From: Paraburkholderia tropica
Lineage (GTDB): Bacteria; Pseudomonadota; Gammaproteobacteria; Burkholderiales; Burkholderiaceae
Assembly (NCBI RefSeq): GCF_914484835.1
Contig: NZ_CAJZAR010000079.1
Span: 248,001 to 312,000 of the forward strand
Length of the DNA stretch: 64,000 nucleotides
Reading direction: 5' to 3'
In this document: in pieces, positions 42,068 through 50,382 of the stretch
Position numbering within the stretch: position 1 is the first letter of the stretch
How the letters are laid out: each line of letters begins with the position of its first letter
Program-made: the position numbers and the translations under genes
The notes under the pieces: generated by a model
Seen by the model: only the letters and a program-made list of their open reading frames with translations
The model's database searches: none
What the model was told of the DNA's origin: nothing

Positions 42068-43938
42068 GCGAGCAATACGATATCGTCGCGATGGGCGCGG
42101 GTCACAACGGCCTCGTCGCCGCCGCGTATCTCGCGAAGGCGGGCAAGAAAGTGCTCGTGCTCGAACGCAAGGCATGGGCGGGCGGCGGCGTGAGCACGCG
42201 CGAACTGAACACGCCGGGTTACTGGCATGACGAGCATTCGAGCGTGCACATCATGATTCAGGGCAATCCGATGCTGCGCCAGGACGAGCTTGGCCTGCTT
42301 TCGGAACACGGCCTGAAGTACCACTATTCGCCGGTGCCGCACGCAACTGTCTTTCCCGATCAGTCGGTGCTGTTCACCTACAAGGACATCGACAAGACCT
42401 GCGAATGCTTCGCGAAGATTTCGCAGAAAGACGCGGACACGTACCGCGAATTCGTGAAGATGAGCCAGCAGGTCCTGCAGATGTTCATGCCGGGCCTCTA
42501 CTCGCCGCCGCCGCCGCTGGGCGAACTCGTCGCGATGCTCGACCGCAGCGACGAAGGCCGCCTCATGCTCGACTACATGAATCGCGACTGCCTCGATCTC
42601 GTGAATCAACTCTACGAGAGCGACAAGATCAAGATTCATTTGCTGCGCCTCGTGAGCGAGAACCTTCAGGCGCCCAACGAACTCGGCACCGGCATGGGTG
42701 TGCTGTTGATGCCGGGCATCATTCACACGTATGGGGTTTCGCAGCCCATTGGCGGCAGCGGCAAGCTCACGGAATCGCTCGTGCGCTGCATCGAATCGTA
42801 TGGCGGCGAAGTGCGCTGCAACGCGGAAGTCTCGAAGATCCTCACGAGCGCCGGGCGCGCCAGCGGCGTGCAGCTCGCGAGCGGCGAAACGATACTCGCG
42901 AAGGACGCGGTGATCGGCGCGCTTCATCCGCATGTGATCCGCCGCTTCGTGGAAGGCGTTCCCGAGCCGGTGCTCAAGCGCGCGGAGCGCGCCACGCTCG
43001 CCCCCTTCTCGATCATGGTGAGCCACTACGACCTCAAGGAAAACGCGCGCTATTACGCGGGCGAGGAAGTCGGCTACGCCACCATGCTCGAATTCATGGC
43101 GACCGACAAGCTCGACGACATGCTCGCCGACTTCGACGACCTCAAGCGCGGCCTCATCACCGAGCGCCGTCTGTGCGCGGGCGGCGACGAAAGCATTGGC
43201 GACAAGACGCGCGTGCCCGCGGGCAAGGGCATGTTCCATGGCATCACGTTCGCGCCGTACAGCGTGAAGGACCCGCGCTGGGCCGGCCGTCACTGGGACG
43301 AATTCAAGGAAGAGATCGGCGACCTCTCGCTTGAGCACTATCGCAAGTTCGTGTCGAACCTCACGAGCGAGAACATCGTCGCGCGCAGCATCGTGAGTCC
43401 CGTCGATCTCGAACGTTCGAGCCCGAACAGCATGATGCGCGGCGACCTGCACGGCGTGGCGCCCTACTTCTATCAAAGCGCGGGCCATCGCCCCACGCCC
43501 GACCTCGGCCAGTTCACCGTGCCCGGCGTCGAGCGCCTCTATCTCGCAGGTCCGTTCCAGCATCCGGGCGGCGGCGTGTACGGCGCGGGCCGCGCCACGG
43601 CGATCAGGATGTTCGAGCAGCTCGGCATGGACTTCGGCAGCGTCGCGAAGGGCGCGCGCCAGGACAGCGGCGTGCCCGCCACGGCCAACGGCGCGAGCAG
43701 CCACGCGCCGAAGAAAGAAGGCATGGTGCTGCGTGGTCCCGCCGATGAAGAACTCATGCACGTGGAGTCGCTGGAACGCGTGGGCAACGAACTCGTCATC
43801 AAGGGCAAGAGCTTCGGCACCATGCCGATGGAAGCCCGTCTCGACGCCGCTTCGGCGCGTGCCGGATTGAAGATGCTCGGTGCTTCGCGACTCGCCTTCC
43901 TCGCGACGCTGCCGTTTCGCAAGGGAGCCGAAGAATGA
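42064..43938 (+). CDS. FAD-dependent oxidoreductase, phytoene-desaturase-like
   Basis: Protein of 624 aa. Residues 1-535 form a phytoene-dehydrogenase/amine-oxidase-like flavoprotein: YDIVAMGAGHNGLVAAAYLAKAGKKVLVLERKAWAGGGVSTRE (dinucleotide motif with His where GAG(I/P)xGL is usual), GVSQPIGGSGKLTESLVRCIESYGGEVRCNAEVSKI and a C-terminal VPGVERLYLAGPFQHPGGGVYGAGRATAIRMFEQLGMD. The last 80 residues are an extra tail absent from typical members. It overlaps both neighbours by 4 nt (ATGA). It probably desaturates or oxidises a ring substrate; proteins of this type also occur in other catabolic clusters. Confidence 0.86.
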   Translation: MSEQYDIVAMGAGHNGLVAAAYLAKAGKKVLVLERKAWAGGGVSTRELNTPGYWHDEHSSVHIMIQGNPMLRQDELGLLSEHGLKYHYSPVPHATVFPDQSVLFTYKDIDKTCECFAKISQKDADTYREFVKMSQQVLQMFMPGLYSPPPPLGELVAMLDRSDEGRLMLDYMNRDCLDLVNQLYESDKIKIHLLRLVSENLQAPNELGTGMGVLLMPGIIHTYGVSQPIGGSGKLTESLVRCIESYGGEVRCNAEVSKILTSAGRASGVQLASGETILAKDAVIGALHPHVIRRFVEGVPEPVLKRAERATLAPFSIMVSHYDLKENARYYAGEEVGYATMLEFMATDKLDDMLADFDDLKRGLITERRLCAGGDESIGDKTRVPAGKGMFHGITFAPYSVKDPRWAGRHWDEFKEEIGDLSLEHYRKFVSNLTSENIVARSIVSPVDLERSSPNSMMRGDLHGVAPYFYQSAGHRPTPDLGQFTVPGVERLYLAGPFQHPGGGVYGAGRATAIRMFEQLGMDFGSVAKGARQDSGVPATANGASSHAPKKEGMVLRGPADEELMHVESLERVGNELVIKGKSFGTMPMEARLDAASARAGLKMLGASRLAFLATLPFRKGAEE

Positions 43939-44879
43939 GCCATGTCGTCGTCACTGGCGCGCAAGGGTTCGTAGGGCGCGCGCTCGTCAAGCGGCTGCTC
44001 GCTGATGGCCTCGGCGGGCGCGCAGTTTCGAAGCTCACGCTGCTCGATATCGGCTTCGACGCCGCGCCCACGGATTCGCGCGTCAATCAGATCGCCGGCA
44101 GCATCGCCGATGCGCAAATTCGCGCGCAGGCGTATGCCTCGCCCGTCGACGCCGTGTTCCATCTTGCGAGCATTCCTGGCGGCGCCGCGGAGCGCGACTA
44201 CGCACTCGGCCGCGCGATCAATCTGGATGCCACGCTCGGCCTGCTCGAAGATCTGCGCGGCCAGCCGCGTGCGCCGCGTTTCGTGTTCGCCAGCACGGTG
44301 GCCGTGTATGGCGAGAAGCTGCCCGAGTTCGTCGACGAACATACCCTGCCCGCACCGGCGCTGAGCTACGGCGCGCACAAGCTGATGGGCGAAGCGCTGG
44401 TCGCCGACGCCACGCGCCTCGGCTGGGTCCAGGGCTGCTCGCTGCGGCTGCCGGGCGTGGTCGCGCGGCCGGGCGACGGTGCGGGGATGATGTCGGCGTT
44501 CATGAGCCAACTCTTCTGGAAGCTGGCCGCGAACGAAGCGCTCACCGTGCCCGTCTCGCCCGAGGGCGTGGCGTGGTGGATTTCGGTGGGCGCGTGCGTC
44601 GACAACCTGCTGCACGCGGCGACCGTCGACGCGGAACGTTTCAACGCGCGGCGCTGCTATCAGATGCCGGTGCTGCGCCTGACCATCGCCGAAGTCGTCG
44701 ACGCCCTGGCCGCGCGCTTCGGCAGTGAACGCAAGGCGCTCGTGACCTATGCGCCCGATCCGTTCATCGAGCGGCTGTTCGCGGCCTATCCGCCGCTTTA
44801 CACGCCGCAAGCCGAGCAGCTCGGCCTGCGTCACGACGGCACCGTCGAACAACTGATCGAACGCGCCATCGCCCATTGA
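43935..44879 (+). CDS. NAD-dependent epimerase/dehydratase family protein, D-erythronate dehydrogenase-like
   Basis: Extended SDR of 314 aa: HVVVTGAQGFVGRALVKRLLADG (TGxxGxxG), FHLASIPGGAAERDYALGRAINLDATLGLLEDLR, FASTVAVYGEKLP, SYGAHKLMGEALVADATRLGW (YxxxK, catalytic Tyr/Lys), LRLPGVVARPGDGAGMMSAFMS. The ASIPGGAAE and GVVARPG segments recall DenD, which oxidises D-erythronate. The start overlaps the preceding gene by ATGA. A substrate of four carbons or more with a vicinal hydroxyl is expected. Confidence 0.86.
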   Translation: MSHVVVTGAQGFVGRALVKRLLADGLGGRAVSKLTLLDIGFDAAPTDSRVNQIAGSIADAQIRAQAYASPVDAVFHLASIPGGAAERDYALGRAINLDATLGLLEDLRGQPRAPRFVFASTVAVYGEKLPEFVDEHTLPAPALSYGAHKLMGEALVADATRLGWVQGCSLRLPGVVARPGDGAGMMSAFMSQLFWKLAANEALTVPVSPEGVAWWISVGACVDNLLHAATVDAERFNARRCYQMPVLRLTIAEVVDALAARFGSERKALVTYAPDPFIERLFAAYPPLYTPQAEQLGLRHDGTVEQLIERAIAH

Positions 44880-44938
44880 ACACCCGGCTTCGCCGCGCCC
44901 CGGTCGCGCGGCGCAACCAACAAAAAGGATTCCTTATC

Positions 44939-45871
44939 ATGCAGATCGTTGGACTCGAATACCTCGTCTTCGGCATCGACGACATGGCGGGAGCACGCCA
45001 GTACCTGCTCGACTACGGCCTTGACGAAGTCGAATACGACCCCGTGCGCGGCGGCGTCTTCGCGGCACTCGACGGCACGGGCCTCGTGATGCGTGCCGCC
45101 GACGATCCGGGCTTGCCGCCGCTGCCGCCCAAAGCGGCCACGCCCTGCCTGCGCGAAACGGTCTATGGCGTCGATAACGCCGACACGCTCGCCACGATCC
45201 GCGCACATCTGGAAGCGGAACGCGAGGTGCGCGTGGACGAAGACGGCACCGTGCACTGCATGGACGACGCGGGCTTCGGCGTCGCGTTCATGGTCACGCG
45301 GCGGCGTCCCTACGAAGCGCGTTACCTGGGCTTCAACGTGCCCGGCCAGCCGCCGGGCCGCGCGCCCAACGACTGTGCCGCGAACCCCGACGAAACCATC
45401 AAGCCGCGCACGCTTTCGCACGTCGTGTATTTCGTCGACGACGTGAAGAAGGCCGAAGCGTTCTACGCGCGTCTCGGCTTCATCGTGACCGACCGCTTCA
45501 ATCACCTCGGTCCGTTCATGCGCCCCGCGGGCACGAACGACCATCACACCCTCTTCATGATCGAAAGCCAGAACGATCACATGATCGGCTGCAATCACTT
45601 CACCTTCCACCTCGGCTCGTCGGGCGAAGTGCTGCAGCACGGCTGGAACTTCGTGAAGAAGGGCTACAAGAGCTTCTGGGGACCGGGACGCCACGCACTC
45701 GGCAGCAACTACTTCTGGTATTTCAACAGCCCGTTCGGCGCGACGATCGAGTTCGACGCCGACATGGATCTGCACGACGACAACTGGACCCCGCGCGCCG
45801 TCGACCCCGGCGCCGACAACTCGCAAATCTTCCTGTTCGAGGCCCGCAACAAATGGGCGCCGGGCGAATAA
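44939..45871 (+). CDS. Two-domain VOC protein, probable extradiol-type dioxygenase
   Basis: Protein of 310 aa with two VOC modules. The C-terminal module carries a 2-His-1-Glu set as in iron extradiol dioxygenases: His in LSHVVYFVDDVKKAEAFYARLGF, His in MIGCNHFTFHLGS, Glu in SPFGATIEFDADMD. The N-terminal module (VGLEYLVFGIDDMAGARQYLLDYGL) lacks the set, the typical arrangement of type I extradiol enzymes. AAAAAGGA precedes ATG 44939. With the Rieske and monooxygenase genes beside it, ring cleavage of a hydroxylated ring is the likely step. Confidence 0.87.
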   Translation: MQIVGLEYLVFGIDDMAGARQYLLDYGLDEVEYDPVRGGVFAALDGTGLVMRAADDPGLPPLPPKAATPCLRETVYGVDNADTLATIRAHLEAEREVRVDEDGTVHCMDDAGFGVAFMVTRRRPYEARYLGFNVPGQPPGRAPNDCAANPDETIKPRTLSHVVYFVDDVKKAEAFYARLGFIVTDRFNHLGPFMRPAGTNDHHTLFMIESQNDHMIGCNHFTFHLGSSGEVLQHGWNFVKKGYKSFWGPGRHALGSNYFWYFNSPFGATIEFDADMDLHDDNWTPRAVDPGADNSQIFLFEARNKWAPGE

Positions 45872-45895
45872 ATGCGCGAACGAGGCAACGCAAGC

Positions 45896-46258
45896 ATGAC
45901 TGCGCACGCTGAAGAACGCTTCCTTTGCGCGCTCGACGACATCCCCGACGGCGGCTCGCGCGGTTTGCTGCGCGAAGGCCTCGACGATCGTTTGTGCGTG
46001 GTGCGCCAGGGCGACGAGGTGTTCGTGTGGCTCAACGACTGCCCGCACGAACATCGCCCGATGGAATACCGCCAGGACCGCTTTCTTTCGGGTGACGGCA
46101 CGCACATCGTCTGCTACGCGCATTCGGCACATTTCGACATCCGCACGGGCCATTGTTTCGCGGGACCGTGCGCCGGCCAGTCGCTCGTGAAGGTGCCGGC
46201 GCGCGTCGAGAACGGCGAAGTGTGGATCGCCGCCGAGCTGCCTTCGATATTCGACTGA
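45896..46258 (+). CDS. Rieske [2Fe-2S] ferredoxin-type protein
   Basis: Protein of about 120 aa with a complete Rieske site: NDCPHEHRPM (Cys, His) and VCYAHSAHFDIRTGHC (Cys, His). There is no catalytic alpha-subunit domain, so it is a stand-alone electron carrier, of the type serving a monooxygenase or dioxygenase. I favour ATG 45896; ATG 45872, in frame and adjacent to the preceding stop, is an alternative that adds 8 residues. No dedicated ferredoxin reductase gene is in the operon. The electron recipient could be a Rieske oxygenase encoded elsewhere. Confidence 0.88.
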   Translation: MTAHAEERFLCALDDIPDGGSRGLLREGLDDRLCVVRQGDEVFVWLNDCPHEHRPMEYRQDRFLSGDGTHIVCYAHSAHFDIRTGHCFAGPCAGQSLVKVPARVENGEVWIAAELPSIFD

Positions 46259-46295
46259 AACAGAACCACCGATTCACTACCGGACGAATACCACC

Positions 46296-47459
46296 ATGTT
46301 CCAGTACTTTCCCACCAATTACGTGTGGAGCCTCTCGACGATGATCGCCCTCACGCATGGCGGCAACATCGGCGAGGTCGATGCCATGTGCGCCCCGCTG
46401 CGCGACGCCGCGCTGGGCGGCGACGATCCCGGCACGGTCGCGTTCTACGAGGCATGGAAGGCGGGCGCAGACAAACTCTCCGCACTCGCCGACGAGGATG
46501 TCACGCGTGGCCACGCCCTTTCCGCCGGAGAAAAATACGCGCGCGCAGGACTTTATTACGGCGTGGCGGAACGCATGCAGGCACATGGCTTCGAAGCCCG
46601 GCTCGCTATCTATCGGCGCTCGCTCGAGCAATTCGAACGTGGCCGCACGCTGGGCCGCGAGAATTGCACGCGCGTGGAAATCCCGTACGGCAACACGCAT
46701 CTCGCCGCACTTTACGTGCGTGCCGAAGGCCTGCAACCCGGCCAGCGCGCACCCGTGGTCGTGGTGATGAACGGACTCGATTCCACCAAGGAGATGCTGC
46801 AAAAAAGCGTGATGGGAACGATGTTCGCGCGACGCGGCCTCTCCGCGCTATTCGTTGACCAGCCCGGCACCGGCGAGGCCTTGCGCCTGCAGGAACTCCC
46901 CGCCGTGCACAACACCGAGATCTGGGCCGCGCCGATCGTCGACTGGCTCGAACGGCACGAGGAAGTCGATGCGAGCCGTATCGGCGCACTCGGTGTATCC
47001 CTGGGCGGCTATTACTGCCCGCGCGCGGTCGCGTTCGAGCCGCGCTTCGCCTGCGGTGCCGTGTGGGGCGCCAACCACGACTGGCGCGCGGTGCAGCAGG
47101 CACGCCTGAAGCGCGAAGGCGAAAATCCCGTGCCGCATTACTGGAAGCACGTGCAATGGGTATTCGGCGCGAAGGATCAGGAAGACTTCTTCGCCAAGGC
47201 CGAACACATGCATCTGAACGGCGTGCTCGATCGCATCCGCGTGCCGTTTCTCGTGACGCACGGTGAGAACGATCGCCAGATTCCGCTCAAGTACGCGCAC
47301 GAAACCTTCGACCAATTGATCAATAGTCCGAAGAAAGATCTTTTCATCTTCACCGAACGCGAAGGCGGCGTCGAACATAGCTCGCTCGACAATCCGCTGA
47401 ACGCCGGTAACCGCATTGCGGACTGGCTGGCCGAACAGCTCGGCGGAACGCTCGCCTGA
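46296..47459 (+). CDS. Alpha/beta hydrolase of the 2,6-dihydroxypseudooxynicotine-hydrolase type
   Basis: Protein of 387 aa: an N-terminal helical cap of about 130 residues (VAFYEAWKAGADKLSALADEDVTRGHALSAGEKYARAGLYYGVAERM) and an alpha/beta hydrolase core with VVVVMNGLDSTKEMLQ (oxyanion), IGALGVSLGGYYCPRAVA (nucleophile Ser in GVSLGG), HGENDRQIPLKYAHE (acid) and GGVEHSSLDNP (His). The cap-plus-core layout and length match C-C bond hydrolases such as the nicotine-pathway DHPON hydrolase and fungal-type relatives. It is therefore likely to split a carbon-carbon bond of a ketone or beta-diketone intermediate. Confidence 0.87.
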   Translation: MFQYFPTNYVWSLSTMIALTHGGNIGEVDAMCAPLRDAALGGDDPGTVAFYEAWKAGADKLSALADEDVTRGHALSAGEKYARAGLYYGVAERMQAHGFEARLAIYRRSLEQFERGRTLGRENCTRVEIPYGNTHLAALYVRAEGLQPGQRAPVVVVMNGLDSTKEMLQKSVMGTMFARRGLSALFVDQPGTGEALRLQELPAVHNTEIWAAPIVDWLERHEEVDASRIGALGVSLGGYYCPRAVAFEPRFACGAVWGANHDWRAVQQARLKREGENPVPHYWKHVQWVFGAKDQEDFFAKAEHMHLNGVLDRIRVPFLVTHGENDRQIPLKYAHETFDQLINSPKKDLFIFTEREGGVEHSSLDNPLNAGNRIADWLAEQLGGTLA

Positions 47460-47519
47460 GCGTACCGACCACTGGCACACAAACAAACATAGAAGCAACG
47501 ATAAATCCCGGGAGACACC

Positions 47520-48653
47520 ATGGCACTCGTCGAGAAGGTTCTGATCGTCGGAGGCGGAATTGGCGGTATGTGCGCAGCGGTCCTGCTGCGCCGGCAAGGT
47601 ATTGACGTCGATCTCGTCGAACTCAATCCCCAGTGGGCACCCGACGGCGCGGGCATCACCATCAGCGGGCCAACGCTGCGCGCACTGCGCGAAGTCGGCG
47701 TGGTCGATGACGTGCTGCGCGTGGGCGGTTCGTGGCGCGCCGTCGACTTCTGCGACACCAGCGGGCAACTCACGGCCACTGTGCCGATCGCGTCGGCTCA
47801 CGGCGCCGACGATCTGCCCGGTGCCGCCGGCATCATGCGCAGCGCCCTCGCCGCCATCCTCGCCAACGCCACGCGCAGCGCAGGCACGGACGTGCGTCTT
47901 GGCGTGAGCTTCGAGAAGCTGGCGCAGGACGCCCAGGGCGTAGACGTCACGTTCACCGACGGCAGCCGCAAGCGCTACGATCTCGTGATCGGCGCGGACG
48001 GCGTGAACTCCACCGTGCGCCCCTACGTGAAGCCGGATTTCGCGGGGCCGCAGTTCACGGGTCAGGGATCGTGGCGCGCGGTGGTTCCGCGGCTGCGCGA
48101 GAACTCGTCGATCTACATGGGCAAGACCACCAAGGCCGGCCTGAATCCGATCAGCGCGACGCAGAGCTATCTGTTCGTGCTCGACAAGCGTGAGGGCATG
48201 GATTTCATCACGCAGGACAAGTGGCCGCAAATGCTCGCCGAGTTGCTCGAAGAATTCGAAGGGCCGCTCGGCGCACTGCGCGAGGGATTGCTCGACGGCA
48301 CGCTGAAGGACCATCGCGTTTTGTACCGGCCGCTCATGGGGCATATGATCGAAGGTCCGTGGCATCGCGGGCGCATCGTGCTGCTCGGCGACGCCGTGCA
48401 TGCCACGACGCCGCATCTGGCCTCGGGCGCGGGCATCGCCGTCGAGGGTGCGCTCGTGCTCGCCTCCGAACTGGGCCGCAAACGCTCGCTCGAAGGCGCG
48501 CTGCTCGCCTACGAGGGCCGCCACTACGATCGCGCACGGCTCGTCGTGTCGGCTTCGGGCCGTTTGGGCGAGATCGAACGTGCAGGCGGTTCGCGCGACG
48601 AGCACACGCAAACCATGTTCAATGCGATCCAGGCGCTGCGCGAGCCGATCTGA
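47520..48653 (+). CDS. FAD-dependent aromatic monooxygenase (PHBH family)
   Basis: Class A flavin monooxygenase of 377 aa: dinucleotide motif VLIVGGGIGGMCAAVLLRRQGIDVDLVELN, DG motif YDLVIGADGVNSTVR, and GD motif GRIVLLGDAVHATTPHLASGAGIAVEGALVLASEL. The family hydroxylates aromatic or heteroaromatic rings with NAD(P)H. GGGAGACACC precedes ATG 47520. It sits near the end of the operon with the ring-cleavage-type VOC gene upstream, so it probably prepares the ring for cleavage. Confidence 0.92.
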   Translation: MALVEKVLIVGGGIGGMCAAVLLRRQGIDVDLVELNPQWAPDGAGITISGPTLRALREVGVVDDVLRVGGSWRAVDFCDTSGQLTATVPIASAHGADDLPGAAGIMRSALAAILANATRSAGTDVRLGVSFEKLAQDAQGVDVTFTDGSRKRYDLVIGADGVNSTVRPYVKPDFAGPQFTGQGSWRAVVPRLRENSSIYMGKTTKAGLNPISATQSYLFVLDKREGMDFITQDKWPQMLAELLEEFEGPLGALREGLLDGTLKDHRVLYRPLMGHMIEGPWHRGRIVLLGDAVHATTPHLASGAGIAVEGALVLASELGRKRSLEGALLAYEGRHYDRARLVVSASGRLGEIERAGGSRDEHTQTMFNAIQALREPI

Positions 48654-48685
48654 AACGGCACACACTTGAATCTACGGAATTCGAC

Positions 48686-49438
48686 ATGACAGCTTTCACT
48701 GCGAACAACGACCGCGTCGCGGTCGTCACTGGGGCCGCCGGGGGCCTGGGCACGGCCTTCGCGCTGCGCCTCGCCGCGGCCGGGCACACGCTCGTGCTGA
48801 CCGACGTCGCGGCATGCGACGCGCTCGCGGCGCGCATCGAAGCCGAGGGTCGCCGCGCCATCGCCCTGCCCTGCGACCTGAGCGACCCGGCGGACGTCGC
48901 CCGCTTTGCGGCATCGGTGCTCGAACGAGTCGGCAAGGTCGACGTGCTCGTCAACAACGCGGCTTTCATGCCGATGGCACCGCTCAGCGCCATCAGCGCA
49001 ACGCTGTGGCGGCAGATCATGACCGTCAATGTGGATGCGCCGTTCCTGCTCGCTCAGGCGTTTTCCGCCGGCATGATCGAGCGCGGCTGGGGGCGCATTG
49101 TCAATCTCGCTTCGAGCACCGTGTGGGGACCGCCACCCGGCATGAGCGCCTATGCCAGCAGCAAGATGGCGGTGATCGGGCTCACGCGCGCATTGGCTTC
49201 CGAGCTGGGTTCGCATGGCATCACCGTCAACGCCATCTCACCGGGATTGACGCGTCATCCGGGCAGCGCGGCGAATCTGCCGCCCGAAGCGTTCGAGGCC
49301 GTGCGTGCACGTCAATTCATTCCGCGCACCGAAGAACCCGACGACCTGACCGGCGCGCTTGCGTTTCTCGTTTCCGACGATGCACGCTTCGTCACCGGCC
49401 AGGTGATGAATGTGGACGGCGGCGGTTTCGGATTCTGA
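48686..49438 (+). CDS. Short-chain dehydrogenase/reductase
   Basis: SDR of 250 aa: TGAAGGLG cofactor motif near residue 16, NNAAFMP, catalytic Ser in VNLASSTVWGPPPGMSAYASSKMAVIGL with YxxxK (YASSK) and the end GQVMNVDGGGFGF. ATG 48686 yields the family N-terminus, and the much longer open frame upstream is antisense to or out of phase with the monooxygenase. Last gene of the operon, followed by a strong terminator. Confidence 0.92.
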   Translation: MTAFTANNDRVAVVTGAAGGLGTAFALRLAAAGHTLVLTDVAACDALAARIEAEGRRAIALPCDLSDPADVARFAASVLERVGKVDVLVNNAAFMPMAPLSAISATLWRQIMTVNVDAPFLLAQAFSAGMIERGWGRIVNLASSTVWGPPPGMSAYASSKMAVIGLTRALASELGSHGITVNAISPGLTRHPGSAANLPPEAFEAVRARQFIPRTEEPDDLTGALAFLVSDDARFVTGQVMNVDGGGFGF

Positions 49439-49447
49439 TCGGCATGC

Positions 49448-49478
49448 ATCGAGGGGCGGCGACGCCCCTCGATTTTTT
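49448..49478 (+). terminator. Intrinsic terminator of the 11-gene catabolic operon
   Basis: ATCGAGGGGCG (49448-49458) pairs with CGCCCCTCGAT (49463-49473) around GCGA, followed by T-run to 49478. Confidence 0.93.
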
Positions 49479-49529
49479 ATCGACGACGTCACGCACAACT
49501 TCGCGCACGACTTCGTGCGCGCCGCCACA

Positions 49530-50270
49530 TCACCACGCCGTAGCGCCGCCATCGACTGCGAAATCCGCGCCCGTCACATAACGTGCCGCGTCGGAGGACA
49601 ACCAGAGCGCGCACTCCGCGATATCGACCGGCTCCCCAAGACGCTTCAGCATGTTCTTTTCCAGCACCTTCGCTTCGATCGCAGGATCGCGCGCGAGGTG
49701 AGCCCGCGTGGCGGCGGTCAGAATGAAACCCGGCGAAATCGTATTCGCGCGGATGCCGTGAGGTGCGCCTTCCATCGCGAGCTGCCGCGTCATCGCTAGC
49801 ACGCCGCCTTTACCCGCACAATGCGCGAGCGCCGGCGATCCATCGAGCGCGTGCCGCGCATTGGCCGACGCAAAATTCACTATTGAAGCCGCGCCGCTTT
49901 TCTTCAGAAGCGGCCAGGCCGCGCGGCACATCAGAAACACGATATCGAGTTCGCCCGTCAACGTGCGCCGCCACGCTTCGAAACTCATGTCCTCGATCCA
50001 GGCGAAGTCCGCGAACGCGGCGGCGTTCACGACGATATCGAGCGTCTCCAAACCGGCCACGAGCCGGCCGACTTCGTCTTCGTTCACGAGATTGACGCCG
50101 CCATGCAACTCGATGGAAGGATCGAGTCCCGACAGCGCCTCGCGATTCAAGTCCACGGCGATCACGCGCGCGCCTTCGCTCGCGAACAGTTCCGCGCAAC
50201 CGCGGCCAATGCCGTTGCCCGCGCCGGTGATCAATGCCGTCTTGCCGGCGAGTCTGCCTGTGTGGTTCAT
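49530..50270 (-). CDS. Short-chain dehydrogenase/reductase with altered active site
   Basis: SDR of 246 aa: TGAGNGIG near residue 17, VVNAAAFADF, a Ser in IVNFASANARHALDGSPALAHCAGKGGVLAMTRQLAMEGAPHGIRANTISPG, and GADFAVDGG at the end. Where the family has the catalytic YxxxK, this protein has HCAGK, so tyrosine is replaced by histidine while the lysine is kept. A branch of SDRs with AHxAxKGG exists, so this may be functional. It converges with the catabolic operon and lies downstream of the porin gene on its strand. Confidence 0.86.
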   Translation of the reverse strand: MNHTGRLAGKTALITGAGNGIGRGCAELFASEGARVIAVDLNREALSGLDPSIELHGGVNLVNEDEVGRLVAGLETLDIVVNAAAFADFAWIEDMSFEAWRRTLTGELDIVFLMCRAAWPLLKKSGAASIVNFASANARHALDGSPALAHCAGKGGVLAMTRQLAMEGAPHGIRANTISPGFILTAATRAHLARDPAIEAKVLEKNMLKRLGEPVDIAECALWLSSDAARYVTGADFAVDGGATAW

Positions 50271-50382
50271 AGTATCGTGCTCGCTAAAAGAAACAGGCGG
50301 CGCGCATGCTCCATGCCGCCGCCATTAAACAGTTTATCGTCTCGATCGGGGACTTGTGCGGCCCCTTCTCCGGGAGGCCCGC

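Noticed and set aside
42028..43761. Long minus-strand open frame opposite the phytoene-desaturase-like gene
   Set aside because: Antisense to a gene with clear FAD motifs; His/Arg/Glu-rich composition typical of shadow frames.
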